Shown: piece after piece, positions 37,843 through 52,130 of the stretch
How the letters are laid out: each line of letters begins with the position of its first letter
Position numbering within the stretch: position 1 is the stretch's first letter
Assembly (NCBI GenBank): GCA_013400155.1
Contig: VXBM01000280.1
Location: forward strand, 425,650-489,649
Length of the DNA: 64,000 nucleotides
Origin: Helopsaltes ochotensis
Taxonomy: Eukaryota > Chordata > Aves > Passeriformes > Locustellidae
Direction: 5' to 3'
Notes under the pieces: generated by a model
Seen by the model: the letters and a program-made list of their open reading frames with translations, nothing else
What the model was told of the DNA's origin: nothing
The model's database searches: none
Translations under genes and position numbers: made by a program

Positions 37843-40800
37843 TCATTCTGGAAAACAAAAAAACAGAAGAAAAAATTAATGGGAATTGACAGAAGCAAAA
37901 CTTTGAAAACATGTTAAGAAAGTTATTTTACAGGTAAGAAATATAAGAGATGAAAAGAGGGTGAAATTTTGTCCTATTTAGATGAATGGGAATTCTGCCA
38001 TTAAGACTTCAAAAAACAATCCCATCCTTGGGATAAGGGTATGACTTATTCTCTTTTTTCTCTCAAGTGTAGATAAACTCATTGTGACCTTACCAGAATT
38101 GACAGGAGCTCTGTAAGACTGTAAGGATTGCAAAACAACTGACTTAATGTATAAATTAATTAAATCCATTAGGCATTGCAGACAATGAGGACCTTCATTA
38201 AAAAAGCCATTTTTGCTAGTCCCAAGATGATAAAGAGACTTTACACGTAGATAAAGAGGAGATAGTTTCCTAATTTTTTCTTAAGTGAACAGCAATATAC
38301 AAAATATATTTCATATTTATTAATAATTTCTACCCGAAACTATGACTCTTCACAAAAAATACAGGGCAAGCCTGTTACTTTCTTTGCCAAATTGCTTTAT
38401 TTCTAACTGTATTAAGGGAAGCACAATGTATCTTGATATGAAAATGAGCACAAAAATAAGCATTAGTTTGATTTTAAAATTCAGTCAGCATCTATAATTT
38501 GCAATGCAATCTCTTTTATGGCTTATTAAAATAAGTGTTATTGAAACATAATTTTAATTCTATACAGCTGAACAGACTCATATATATTTATGACTGCAAC
38601 AGATGTTTCTATGGGCTCATTTAGATCACTTCTCCTTGCATTCCCCTCAGCTGATGAGGTGCCCTTCTATGTTACAAGGAATTCCTTTTACATCACAGTG
38701 GTACAGCTGGTTTAAAACACCATCTGCACTCGTAAATGCCTGGATTGTATTTAGCCACAACATACAGAACTCGAGAATGCCTACTGAATGCTGGAGATGA
38801 AGTTTTACATTATAATGCACACATTCTTTGCACACATTCAATTTTTAAGTCCCTAAATACTGCTTATGTTGTCAAAATAACTCAAAGTTGGATTTTATCA
38901 GCATTTGTTCTGTGGTGGCCATTTGGACCAACACAAGATCAAACTAAGATTTAACCTTTTTTTTTTCCTAATCAGTGTAGCTTGGTTTTTTGAAGTGTAC
39001 GTCATAAGCAATAGGAAAAACTTTACTCATTTCAAACCCATTCTTTAAAACTGTTATTTTTAAAACCAGTTGCATTAATAAATTCCATTTATAAGAGTCA
39101 GTAAGTCACACACAGTCCATAACATTATTTACTGCCACAGTGCAGTGAAGCCCAAACACACACACTGGGCTCCTACTGCCTGGTAAACAGCATTCAGAAC
39201 TTATTTCTAGAAATAGCTTTTAGGAGCTCTGATCTTCACAGTGCTCGCCTCAATCCACTGTTAAACATGCAACTACCTCAGTATAGCCACTTAACCAAAA
39301 CAAACTAAAATCTATTTTAACCTGTCTTTTCACCCACAGGACTCACTTCTCAACTACTTTACTTCCTCTAACTAAATCAGAGTAAACATTTCTGCTCTTT
39401 GACTGCATGAGTCCAAACATTTGTTTTCTCCCAGCTTTTTACCCCCAATTCAAACTAACTTACTAACTTACCTTGGGAGAATTGTAGCCAGTAAAATTAC
39501 TTCTGTATCATTTCAATAAGGAAAAAAAAGGTGTTTATATAAACAGTTGCACTGAAACACTTTAGAAAATTTAGAAGACGTACAGACATATTTTAATTGA
39601 TCTGATATTGATTTGCTTTTGATCAAAAGACAGAAGTTCAATCCATAGCCTGAAAACTTCTTCACTCATATTTGAAGGAAGAAACAACTCACCTAAGAAA
39701 GCTTTATATATGTAATTTTAGTCTTCTGCAAAGAGGTTGTTCAAGCAATTTCTCTCTAGTGACCTCAACTCTATCCTTTTAGATATCAAAAATCAGCCAC
39801 AAGAGTAGATAAAGTGAGATGGTGAGAGATTTGCTGCATAACACATGGTTTTCTAAAAATTTGTAAAGATCACTCATGTCACAAGGTATTACCATGTTTT
39901 CAAACATAACTATGGTGATGATCTTTCTGTAAATACTACATCCATTCTGCAGCTTCTGCATACACAAAAAGGACCAAACTCTTAACATAATAATTAAGAA
40001 AAAAATTAAACTCACTGTTTCTTCTATTCAGATGTAATACTGAATCATTTCAAGGCTATTTTCTGGACTTCCAGGTCTGTATTTCATAGGTTTAATTCAT
40101 CAGAGTTGTTAAAATTCCTAGAAAGTGCCAACCTTTACCTCTGTAAACTAAGAATTTTGAAAACACAACACATGGATGATTTGATGATTCACCTCTGCAA
40201 CAATAGTCACTCTGAAGAAAACACATGCCTGTGTTTTACACATACAGCTTCTAGACGACCTACTACACCTATGGGAGAAAATAATATAATTACCACAGAG
40301 AAATGCAACTTTAGGAGGATCTAAGTACCCTCAGTTTTGTTTGTTGTTTCATGTGTGGTTGGGTTAATTTTGTTTTTAACATTTAACTGTACCAAAACTG
40401 CAAACTCCAAGGGTATTGCTGAAGAAAGGTGAGTTTTGCCCTCCTGAAATAAACAGGAGTACTAGTTATTTTCCAGCCTCTTCCACTATTGAGAGAATTT
40501 ATAAATCAAAAACACGATATGTAGAACCAGAGGAAATAAATATGTATCAATAAGGCATTTTCTTTCTATTGTTCAGAAAGGATTGGATTAGCAGCTCTAT
40601 TAACAAACATTCTTTTTGCTCACCTTAATTTAATAACAGACTTGAATTTGGAAATCTTCATAGGAAGAGAAAAAATGTATTTTAATAATTAAACATAAAA
40701 AATAATTTCAATGAAAAATTCTCCAGAGGACTTGCAGAGGTTTATTTGTTACAAACTGCTGCACTTCAGGTAACTTACAAGTCAATCCAGAATCTTAGAG

Positions 40801-43800
40801 CTGTGCTTTGGTCATTGCTGTCATTCACTTGAGAATACAGGATTTGGTGTCAAGTCACGAAGGGAGAAGAAAACAACTATCACATCTGTTTGAAGGTACA
40901 CACCTCAGTAAAAATGTGTCCTCAGACTGGGAACTACAGTAGTTTTGTTAATTCTAAGAGTCTGATCGACTTAAATAAGTGCTATTGGTGAGTAAGCGTC
41001 TGACAAGGCTATCAAAACAAAGCAGAGCTAGCATTAACATTTACAGTGGTGTCAAGATGTTGAGTCTACCTGTCAGATGGTAGTCTTGCCTAAGATGGAT
41101 GCCTAAAACAAATCTACTTGTTCTCCAATGCCCTTTTAGGGAAGCAAAACAATTTACTTCTGAGCCAAGAACTGTCGATCCCACAGAGTGACACACCCTC
41201 CATTTTATTTCAGTAACTGAAAGAAAGCAGACTAAACTTCTGTTATAAAGCAGTTTCACTGTCTGCTTTAGAAGACTCATATCCAGCACTAATTCTGCAT
41301 TTCAGAAAGCAAGTGCTCATGAAGAAAAAAAACCTGTGGACATTAAAAAACCCTCAAGATTTCCGTCAAATCTCTCGGAATGTCGTAAGTGCCCATATAC
41401 AGAATAGTTTCACTGAGAGTATGTCTTCTTAAAGGTGGAGCAGTTTTCACCCTGTCTTGTCCTTCTCCTCATAAATATGGCTGATGGCTTTATTTAGCGG
41501 ATTAATTATCTACTGCTAGCTTGTTTGTAATCTTATTATTTGGGGGCATTGGTATTATTCACAACAGCAAAAGAATAATGAAGAGAGATATTTTTCTTTA
41601 AGAAATGCTATTTCACATAAGGTGCTAAATTTAGAGATTACATGAGGAGATTGCTCAGTTCTGAGGTATTTGACAGCTGAAATTCAGGCAACATACAAAC
41701 GTTCAGGGGCTTGGATGGCCAACTTTATGCACAAACCTCTAAAACACATTCTGTTTGTCCCCAGTTTAAGATTTTCATCCCATTCTGATCATGTGTATGT
41801 AATGAGCTCATAAACTGAGTTATAAACAATGAAACAGATTGTTCCTGGACCTGCCACAAGACTGAATGAAACTGTAAGTCTTATACAGTAAACCTAAGAC
41901 AATTATGACGCACTGAAGATTTAGGTTCTGATCACTGAAAATAATTAATATACCACATTTCATGAGAACTTTCCCACCTATTCTCAAAGTCCATAAGACC
42001 TGAACACCTCTTTGTTGGGTGTATTTCCTTTTAAATTCAGGAGACTGCTGCAGCAGAGTTAGAATGAGAGACCAGCCTTATTTTCAAACATCTTACTGAT
42101 TTCACTGAAGGAAAGTGCAATAAAAACAAACCAGAAATTGCACTTGAAAATTTGTCTCATTAGCTCCAGACTTAAATACAGTGTTAATTAGTTAAATTTC
42201 TGAAGGGTTTTGAGGTAGCAAATCAAGATTAAAAAAAAAAAATCAGAAAATAAGTTCTTTTGAAAAGAACTATCATAATATAAAAAGATCTTGGTCTAAT
42301 ATTCTGCATTTAAAAACAGTATTAAAATATTAATATTAAAAACAGAGCACTAAAGGAAGAATAATTATTTAATAATATTGAATAATATTTTAATACTTAT
42401 CATGTACCTTGGTATTCTAGTCAAAGCTTCTGTGAGTGAAAAAACAAGCCTGCAAAAGAATGTGTACATCCTTCACAAATTACTAGAGCCCCAGCAAATT
42501 ACTGTGGATATCCAGGCAACCATTCACCTGCTGCTATCAAATGAGAAAAGAACAGTTACCTTGGCAACTGCTCTATCTCATAATACACTGTGCTGCTTCC
42601 AAGACAAAAACATGGTCTTAGGAGGGAGTTGTGGAGACCATGCAGGTTTTACATTTTCATTGGCAATGTCCTCAGAAAAACCAAAATAGACTTATAAAGC
42701 TATCCCAATTCTCAATTAGATGGAAAAGAAATGCATTTTCATTCTACGAAATGCAATGACTACCAGGTAGAGTCTATATCTTAGTTCATAGATGGACCAT
42801 AAAAGTTGTAGGGAGGATTTTATTTTTTTTCCCTTTAACTTATAAAGGGAGAAACTATTCATCAGATTCCTTAGGAGATTCATGTTACAACACATATCTT
42901 ATAGAAAAGTATATAGGCGTGTACTATGTATTTTACAGTTCCCTTGGAATTGTACAGATTCATGTGAAATGCACTATAGGACATTAACTGGCATCTCTTA
43001 GTGACTGCAGTAACCATGCACACCAGATATGAGCTAGAACTCCTGAGATTTTAAAGAGTATAACAAAGCATATTTATTCTATTACTAAATTATGCATGAC
43101 TTCCTCCAAAGCAGAACAACAGAGTTCATATATAATCTGACATAAAATTAAGAAACCAAGAAGCTCATTTAAAAACAGTTTTAAAAGGTCACAGTTAGTA
43201 CAAAAAAAAAATTAACGTTTTTGGTAAGAGAAGCCTCTGTGCTTCTGTGTGTACTATACCTTACATTACAATCCAGAACCTAATTAAAAATTCAATTCAA
43301 GACATGGACAGAATTTTTAAAAAGCAATTTAAATAACATTCCTAAAAGTTATGGAGAACAGTGTCTGCTTCTATTTCCCCACAAAAAAAAATTACTTATA
43401 CACTAACCTTTTTTCAAAACAAAAAGGGAGAAATAATTTTTTTAAGGCAAGGACACGGTATTTAAAGCAAAATTGTTAAGGCAATTAAGATGTGATATAC
43501 CAAGAACTATATTACAGAATACTAAATCATCTAGTTAAACTCTTGAGCAACCATTCTTCCACTGAATCAATTATTTGTCATTCACTGATGACAAAAAATT
43601 AAGTTTTTTTACCTGGAACCTATCAGTATTTTCAACCAAATCATTACCAGATGAACTTGATTTCAAACACTCCATTTAAAGTTTGAGGACACACTTTGCA
43701 CGTGAAAGCCTTTCTGTAATTGAGGCTGTAGATCTATTTATTTGACAGGTTGCACAGGTGCTATTCAAGTTCTTTCATACTAATGTTCTCCTAGTTAATG

Positions 43801-46800
43801 AGAATCTCATCTTGAAATTATTTAAATTCATCCTAAGGAAAAACCAAAGCAAAACCCCTCAAATCCCACAACCCTTTCATCATGTGAATGTAGTAAAAAT
43901 TACAGTCAGATCCCATCAGTGGCTGAATCTGAATGATTTTGTTTCATTTTCGGTGTTTTCTTGCATGTGTATGTTTTAGATCTGGAGACTTTAATTACTG
44001 TTTTCCCTTACACAGTATAGCATAATCATATAAACCCCTCCAAAATCACATGTAGTCTGGCTTCTTTTACCTTCCTAACTGACCACTGCACATCCTTTTT
44101 ATATGATCACTACACAGGACCTTAAAAAAAAAAAAAGTCATAGGCAAATTATGGGAACAGTCTGTAACAGTTTCCAAGAAACTCTTACAAGTCAGTGCAT
44201 CATCATCTTTTAGGATCTTGCCTAGATGTCAGAAATTCTGGGGTTTTTTGATTCCTACAGGTTTGAAATAGGGACGCAGTTCTCACACATCCCAGATTAC
44301 ACACCTACTTTTTGGATATTTCTAAATAAACCTTTCTTCCTTCCACATCTAGACATATTCTATTTTATATAAATAGTAGAGTTCAAAAAACTGTGCTTTC
44401 ATGCAGGAAAAAAACCACCTTATTTATTATGCTTGCTATTCTTAATTAGAGTTTCTTTCCTGGTGTCCTTTTAGTCTATGGATAAAGTACCGAAGAATTT
44501 TTTGTTTCATACAATTCACTGAATAGGGAGGTACTTCTCAGTGTTATTACACACTACTTTGGTTCTTACTATTACACTGGCTTTATTCTTCTGTTCATAC
44601 TAGACAAGCCCCTGGAAAGAGCAGCAATTCTCTGTTTTGTAGTACTGCCACACAGCAATGTCATTGGAGACAGGGGAACAGAAATGAAACAGAAATGAAA
44701 CAGAATCCAAGATTTTATAACATGTGAACAGAAATTCCTTTCAGTTTCTCTTTACAGTGCTATTTGCTGTCCTACAGTCTCGTGTTTTACTGTGGTTAGA
44801 TAGTTTAGTTCTCTTTTACTGCCTGTTAATCCCTGCTGCAACCTTGGCGTGCTGGCAGTTACTGCAGGAGCCCACACCGACATAAGGTAAGGTCAAAAGC
44901 AACTTTCTGAGCAGTAATTCTTCATATGACAAACTAGGAGGATCAAGGAGGACCTTAGCACTGCTTCCAACAGAAGAGATATACTTGGGTATTAACAAGA
45001 AATTAATTTCATACTACTATTACTACTTGCTAGGAGCATACTAAAGTTTGTATTAATGCTTTTACTCAAAACTGGATATTATCAGTATTTCACTAATTTC
45101 TAGTTGTTCAATCCTTCTAATTCCATAAATGCACTTCTAGTGTGCAGAAAGAACTTCAGAAAAAGGGAATGATCTTCATAGAAGATTAAAAATTAGAAAG
45201 GTGAGTTAACATCTGTATATTTTATCTTGATATACTTTTGGATCAAAAAGAAGTGTTTATTTCCATACCACTTTTAGATTACTGATCTGGTGTGTTTCAT
45301 AAGGCTTTTCAAGTGCTCCACTTTTTCTTTGTACTACATATATAGCTTTGAAAGAACAGAGCCACTTCTTCCTTTTGAAAGGAAGACATGACACTCAGAA
45401 ACAAAAACAAAAAAAAACCAAAAAACAAGCAAAAAAACCCAAACACACAAAAAATCTCAACAGTGTTAAATTGAAAATTTAGATTATTCAAAAGATTGTA
45501 GTTGTCCAGCAGTTAGACTGGGATTGCCCAGACTAAACTGAAGAGCGATAGCAGAGGAATCATGCCTTTAACAGTAACTTCTCTCCTACAGTGCTTTAAA
45601 CATCTAATGCATGCACTCTATCTGCATTAGCATTGTTACACCTACTGTACAGTCAGGTTAAGGCCAGCACACAGCAATGAAGCACCAGTCTCACCACTGC
45701 TCTGTCACTGGGCTGAGTAAAGAGGACCTGCATACTCTATATTTCATTCTTTACTTTACTAATCCAGACTTCATCTGATTGTGGTATTATGCAATGCTCC
45801 ATTTCACACAATCATTGATGCCAGAGGATTCAAAATCAAATCTAAAGTCATCATACACAAATTATACCAAAAACTCAATTTTAACCCAATGAGAGTGAGA
45901 AAATAGCTGACAACAGGAGCCATCCAGTCTGATGCGTCTCATTCTCAGAAAATGATGAAACAATCAGAAATCCACCCCTAAGTCTGCCGCTACATTCACT
46001 TAATCAAGGAGGGATACAGATACCTCTGGTACTGACAAGGCCTAAGAACACTGAAATCCAAGACTGCAGAATTAGAAAGTAAACAATAATTCATTAAATT
46101 AATTAATAAAAATGAAAGCATTAAAAGCTGAAAAAACATTGCGAAGAGTACACAGAATGATAAACAGCATTTAAAAAAGAAAAGTTAAAGCTTTTGTTAC
46201 CACAGCATAAAGCAAGGGCAGCACAACATTACTTGCACAATTATACATTCCCAAATATTTTCAAGAAGTTTTAAAATAATTTTAGCAAACAACAAAGCAT
46301 ATAGTACCTGTATAAGTCGTTATCAACTGGGAAATTATAAAATATTATTTTTGTTTGGTTTTGGTTTAAAGAAAAATCTAGTAACCACTAATTTTGGAAA
46401 ATATTACTTGATTAACTGAAAGTCATTCACCTTTCCCTTATTTATTTCATGCTGCATATTTCCCACTCATCTTTCTCTAGTTTTGCTATTACACTAATAT
46501 CAAATTGGTCATTCTAACAATTTCTGTATTTTATAATAAAGCCCATTTCAGAGCTTGCATAACCAACAGCCCAGGAATAACTTCTGCTGTGGAGTACATT
46601 ATCAGATCCCTATCCTTTAGCTCTGACTCTGAAAGTCATATCAAAATATCTTAAGTTAAAGTCTTCAGAATATGAATTTTACAATTACAAATAACATTGC
46701 TTATTACACACAAAGTGCTTATTAAACCAAGTGTTGTTACCACATTCAGGTGTTCCTATTTTTCTTTCCATGCCCGACCTCCTAAATGTGTCACATTCCT

Positions 46801-48257
46801 TACAAGTTCCACATAAACTATATATGGTTTTGGTCACCTCCAGTAAAGAGCCAAATGTACACCCTTCCTTTGTGCATTTCCTTTGATCGCTTTTTCTGTG
46901 TGGTCTCTAAATAGCACTGACTTAACAAGAAAGTGTCTATGTCTCTGTGGCAGCAGTTCCTCTAATTTGTCAACATAAAATAAAGCAGCTCTTTGTCCTT
47001 ATAAAACACAATAGTTTTTCTGGATAAATCTACTCATTAGAACAGTTTTGAACTTCAATTAGTTTTAAAGCTTTCTCTTATTTTCTTCTTTTTTACACAG
47101 ATAACTGTGGGGGCAGTCTTTGACTCACACTTCAATTAAAAATATACTTCTTAGCTGAAGAAAAGTATACTTTTAAACAGAAAGCAAAGTTAGAAATATT
47201 CTTGATTGGATTACACTAAGTTCATTATTTTCAAGATATTCGGAGCTTTACAAAAATAACATTTTTCATATTCCATACTTAATTTTGTCCTAAAGAGAAG
47301 GTAATTGAGGTGCTATTCTTTCAGTATTGTTGGACTTCTTGTCAGTAAAGCCATATTGTTGTTTTCCTCATCAAAAAGAGCATGACAGATTCACTTTAAA
47401 ATTTTTCAGTGGTATCACTTGGTTTTGTAAGAAAAAAAAATTTTAAAAAATCAGAACTTTCTGAAGTAGACACTGTGCAAATTATGTAGAGTTAATCAAA
47501 AGCAAACCTTTCAAAGGGACTGATGCAGCCTAAGATCTGAATCTGTAAAGAACTGAAAGTATCTGCCTCCCATTGCTTTATAGTCAGTGAACTAACTTCT
47601 CCATGGTAATACTTTTAATACTTGATAAAGGAGATTTACAAACACTGTTCATCCACCTGTACCACAGGCTCTTCCAAACGTCTGTACTTCTACACCGTAT
47701 ATTCTGCATAACATCGTATGACAAACCTCAAGGGTATCTCTCAGCAAGAGCAAAGTGCTTACTTTGACAGTTTTCAAAAACCGGGAGAATATTACTTTAG
47801 GAAGAGATCAAGATAGTTCTCTCCCTTGCTGAGATCGTTCAGAAAATGACAAATATTTCCTACAAGTGTAATTGGTTTCTTCTCTCACTCAACTCTTAAA
47901 GTCACAATTCTTTTTGGTACCCTGTAATCCTTTCTACAATAGCCGGTTATGACATCACAAAATGTAACTATTTTGTGAACAATACAGTAGTGTATTTGAG
48001 CTCCTGTAGTTCTAAACTCACATTAATGTTTCTAGTAATTACAAAAATAATAGTAAGAAAGCTCCTGTGTCACAAGGCAGCTCCACCCACGATCTTTGAT
48101 TTCTGGGCTTCCAGTTGGAGGGGAAGGGCAGAACTAAGCAGTGGCATGGTTTGGGCAAGACTATTAAATTGGTCAATACCATTCCCAAACCAGAACAAAT
48201 TAATATTTTACTTTTTAAGCTAGAAAAGGTAAAATATGGAATACGACAAATACCCTG
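37843..48257. other. Unique AT-rich non-coding sequence
   Basis: No gene is supported. The longest ORF is 103 codons on plus (42378-42689), with no recognisable domain. Others of 60-82 codons are scattered on both strands. An A/C tract lies at 45398-45456, and an 11-bp-period ACAGAAATGAA duplication at about 44679-44705. A 9-bp inverted repeat (TGGTTTGGG at 48147-48155, CCCAAACCA at 48184-48192) sits just left of the next LTR. Confidence 0.55.
45398..45456. repeat. A/C-rich low-complexity tract
   Basis: A runs are broken by C, with ACCAAAAAAC and ACCCAAACAC strings and almost no T. It is of the recurrent plus-strand A/C class. Confidence 0.7.
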
Positions 48258-48979
48258 TGTCCTGGTTTTGGACAGGTGTCTGCCAGGGAAAGCTAGAGCT
48301 TCCCTTGAAATGGAGAATGTAATTTATAATTTTGCAATTAAGGGCTTTTCAGGTAAAGATTGGGGACTAGAAATAGGAGTTTTTTAGTAGGAATATGAAC
48401 AAAGAAAAAATAGAAATGTAGTAGTACAAAAACACAAACAAACATAAAGTCCTAGAAAAACCCTGACAGAGTCAGGGATATGACCTGACACCCTGTTGGT
48501 TAGGGTGTTAGAAGCAGTCCGAATAAATCCTCCTGGAGTAACAGATGTGGTTCTATGGAGTAGAGATGATCCCGAAGAAAGTCAAGTGGTGGTGAGATGG
48601 GTCTGGTCTTCCTCTGGGAGTCCAGTGGAAAAGCAGGCTCCTCTGAGATCCAGCGAAGACTGGCTCTCTGGTGTTCTAATGTCTCAGTTTTTATGTAGGT
48701 AGGAATGGTTGGCTCCCCTCAATGGGTGGAGCATCTCACAATGGGGTGATGTAATGTGTCATGTCATTGGTGAGTCTTAATGGCCCATTAGCAGAAGATA
48801 TCCCCCAAAGGGTGGAAAGGTGGTGAAAGAGAAGAAACACTGCCTCACCAGGTTTTAACAGCTGACCCATTATCAGAAGGCATCCACCCCCTCCCCCCTG
48901 GAGTTTGAAGAGATAAAGAAAAACATATCCCCAACAGATGGAATAGAATACACTTTTTTTGGTTACAAAACCCAAGACA
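48258..48979. mobile_element. Solo LTR of a passerine endogenous retrovirus
   Basis: It begins TGTCCTGGTTTTGGACAGG and ends CCCAAGACA, so the ends form an imperfect inverted repeat of the TG...CA type. The 5 bp before it (CCCTG, 48253-48257) and after it (CCATG, 48980-48984) differ at one base, a good target-site duplication. The inner sequence, including GTGTCTGCCAGGGAAAGCTA near 48276-48295 and TCTTCCTCTGGGAGTCCAGTGG near 48608-48629, resembles songbird ERV LTRs I remember, but I cannot give a family name with certainty. Length 722 bp. No internal viral genes lie beside it. It contains a short stem-loop (ACACCCT at 48488 with AGGGTGT at 48502). The minus ORF 48736-49050 and plus ORF 48496-48702 are chance frames in the LTR. 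Transcriptional orientation is uncertain. Confidence 0.75.
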
Positions 48980-49952
48980 CCATGCAAAATTAAAAGATGA
49001 CATGTCATTGGAAAAAAACAAAACAAAAACAAGCATTCAACCAGCATCAAGGGTCATTTTCCCTTCAACACTCATCTTGTGCAGCACCAGTCTGTAAGAA
49101 ACATGAAGTTTGGTTTCCACTACACCTCTTGTTTATAGATACAGGATATTTATCAGACAGAACATGATCCTCACAGGTGCATATTTACTTGGGATTTTAT
49201 CAAAATCTAACCAGACTTCATCCTAAATGGTTCTGGAATAGTCACCTTATGTTCCAAACAAAACCAGCAGCATTGCAATTACCTTGTAGTAATTACTTTT
49301 TCCAACATTAAACCTAAAAGCAAGCTGTTCATATCAAATCCATCCATAATGCCCTGGAAAAAAGGTTTGAGCTATAACACCAGATTCTGTGTAATAAAGT
49401 AATAAAGGTCATTATCACAACTCTGTATCTCAGATACACCAACCAGAAATTGAAAAAATGATGGTGAGCAGTATTAAAATCTGCCATTTAGAGAATAGCA
49501 TTTCAAAATAGGTTGCAGGGCTTGGATTATGCCTGATAGTTCTAGTAGCTTTCAGAAACTGATTTATAAAACCACCACCATTTTCACTGCACAGGAACTG
49601 AAAATGAACAGTTTGTCCTGTTCTTCATTTTGGCTCATAGAGGAATTTTTGCTGAAGAGATTGTTGAACTGAAACATTATTTTGATTGATTTAATTCTAG
49701 AAAGAGGAGCATCCCTACTAAATTATTCCTCCTTGCCCCATACCTTTCAGCTGTGCACTGGAATCCTAACCTGTTCCCTCATATCATAATTTGGCTGAAG
49801 CAAAACACATTAGGGGTTTTTTGCATATTTTTCACTACACATGGGTTTGCAGAACACCGCTGAAACAAGGGGGTTGCAAAAACACCAAACATACTGCTTT
49901 TCCTCCACTTACTGTCTCCTTAAACATTTTTACATTGTCATCAATTACAGTC

Positions 49953-50035
49953 TGATGTAGAAAAAAATATTGATGTAGAAATTAACGTAGAAATGATGTA
50001 GAAATGTAGAATGATGTAGGAATGATGTTGACATT
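49953..50035. repeat. Imperfect GATGTAGAAA minisatellite
   Basis: Five or more variants of (A)TGATGTAGAAA follow each other with irregular spacing between 49953 and 50035. The spacers range from a few bases to about 10. It probably arose by repeated slippage of a short A-rich unit. Confidence 0.75.
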
Positions 50036-52130
50036 GTACAAAGTACATCATTGCATGCCAAGGCAGCTCAATTCTATAAGGTATATTGAATCCAGATAAT
50101 CCAATGTCACTGAATCACATATCCCAAAAAAAAATCCAAACGCTAATAGCCATGCTGTTTCTGAATTTTTTTTTTCTGAAGATTTCCACTGTTTTTCACT
50201 GTTCATATTCTTATGTGAAAGCCTTAAACATATACTATTCTTAAGCCTTGGATCTGTTAATGTAAGCTGTATACCCCACATACAACATTAGTTACTCAGC
50301 AACATGAAGACAAGGAGAGGATAAATATAATGAAAAGAAACTGTTGTGACAATTCACTGAAAGTCTTTGAGGCCCAGTAGGCAAATTATTAAAGCCAGCT
50401 TTGTTACATTTGCATGTTGCACAATCCAAGACCATTCAAACCCTTCCTATAAACCTGCCAGTCAAGCACACCCACCTCGTTCATCACAGTTGTCATCATA
50501 GCTCATAGTTTTTTGGGGGATATTCTTTTGCCGCCTTCGTAAAAAACACACAGTAACCTTGGGGTTATCCTAAATCCATTCTTCATATTACCAGATTAAC
50601 AGAAATGAAGACTGTACAAAGCACACAATTTCTGCTTCTCCAAAGAAAAGCCAGAGGTGTATCCATGATGTGCAAAGTTGAAGAGCCCAGCTCATGTCCA
50701 TGAATGCTGCACTGGGTACCAAAGTTTGTGTGCTTTGGCAAAAAAGCTAAACTATTTCAAAATGGAAATAATGCTACTTTCTCAATTTATGTGAAGTTCA
50801 ATCTGAAATTTAGTGAAACTTAAAGAAGAGTATCAGCACTACACAAAAAAAAAAAAGAAAGTAACAGCAAATAAATGAATTCAAGTGTACTTAATGTCAA
50901 AGCAGAAAAAATTTCATGAAAATACACAACTTAGAGAAGCATCTTATGTTAGAACTCTGAGAGTCTATTTTTTGTTACTATTGATTCTTCTTGGATAGAA
51001 CTAACAGGGTTGAAAGGCATATTTGCAACCTTTTCTACAATATGGTTCTATTTGCTTAAGTGCCATAATCCATCTGCAGTCTCAGTATTTAACTGTAAGT
51101 GGATGGTATTTATTCAGCTAGTACATTTTTCTGACATTTATATTACCTCAAAGGACAACACTGCCTTTGGAAATTCTATTTCAGATTGAGCTAATTGAAC
51201 TTTTGAAGGCATGGTAATCATGTCATGAATCAGCAGCATTGGTTGTGACTTTGAAGAGGTGACGTATCATAGAAATTGATTTTTTTTTCAGCCTCAGTGA
51301 AAAGGAATCAAGTTACATCAGAAAATAAATTAACTTTAAGTGAACCAGATTGCAAGAGATATAACCTCTAAATGCCCCACTCCAGCAATATACGTACACA
51401 CATAGACTTTGCAGATGGTTTGTCTTTATGAAAAGACCTAAACCTATTCTAAATATAGACTTACTGTTTCTATTGAGTATCTTAGTCTAACAGTCAGAGT
51501 ATCTGAGAAACTAAACATATTACAATATATGTGTTATACAGTTACAGTAAATAATTTACTCTGAAGTAATCATTAGCCCTAGACATTCTCTGCTGAAAAA
51601 AACCTGCGGGATTTAAGCCAAAGTACTTGTAATTGATGAAGTTTCTTATTTAGAGATCATTAACCTAAATCCAGATCATGTGAAGTAGCAAACAAAAACT
51701 AAATTCAGTTTTCTATCTAAAACGAATTGGTATTCTCAGAGGGGAACCAGGAAGATGCAACAATTCTGCTCCTTCTACAGATAATACTGTATCTGTTCTA
51801 TAGATAATGCAAGGTATGTCCCAACACTCTCTAAAAAAGCCACAGTACTTAAAGAAAAGCAAGTTACTATGCTGCATAACACTATTAATGTGCATTTTCT
51901 AAAGAGGTTCACACAGTATCAAAAAGTTGAAAATAACTGATCTAGAATAACTGCTGTCTCCTGGATTTTCAATAGAGATTTTGGCAGGCACTAGTCACTG
52001 CAGCAGCCCAAAATGTCTCAGTGTTGTGGAGAGCTGCTGGAAGATGGGAAAAAATATGAAAGGACACCTGTTCTGATTATTGGATTTTTGCTTTTAATAA
52101 AAAATCTGTCTATTCTAAATTGATTTTGTC

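Noticed and set aside
48496..49050. ORFs of 68 and 104 codons
   Set aside because: They lie in or across the solo LTR at 48258-48979 and carry no viral or host protein motif.
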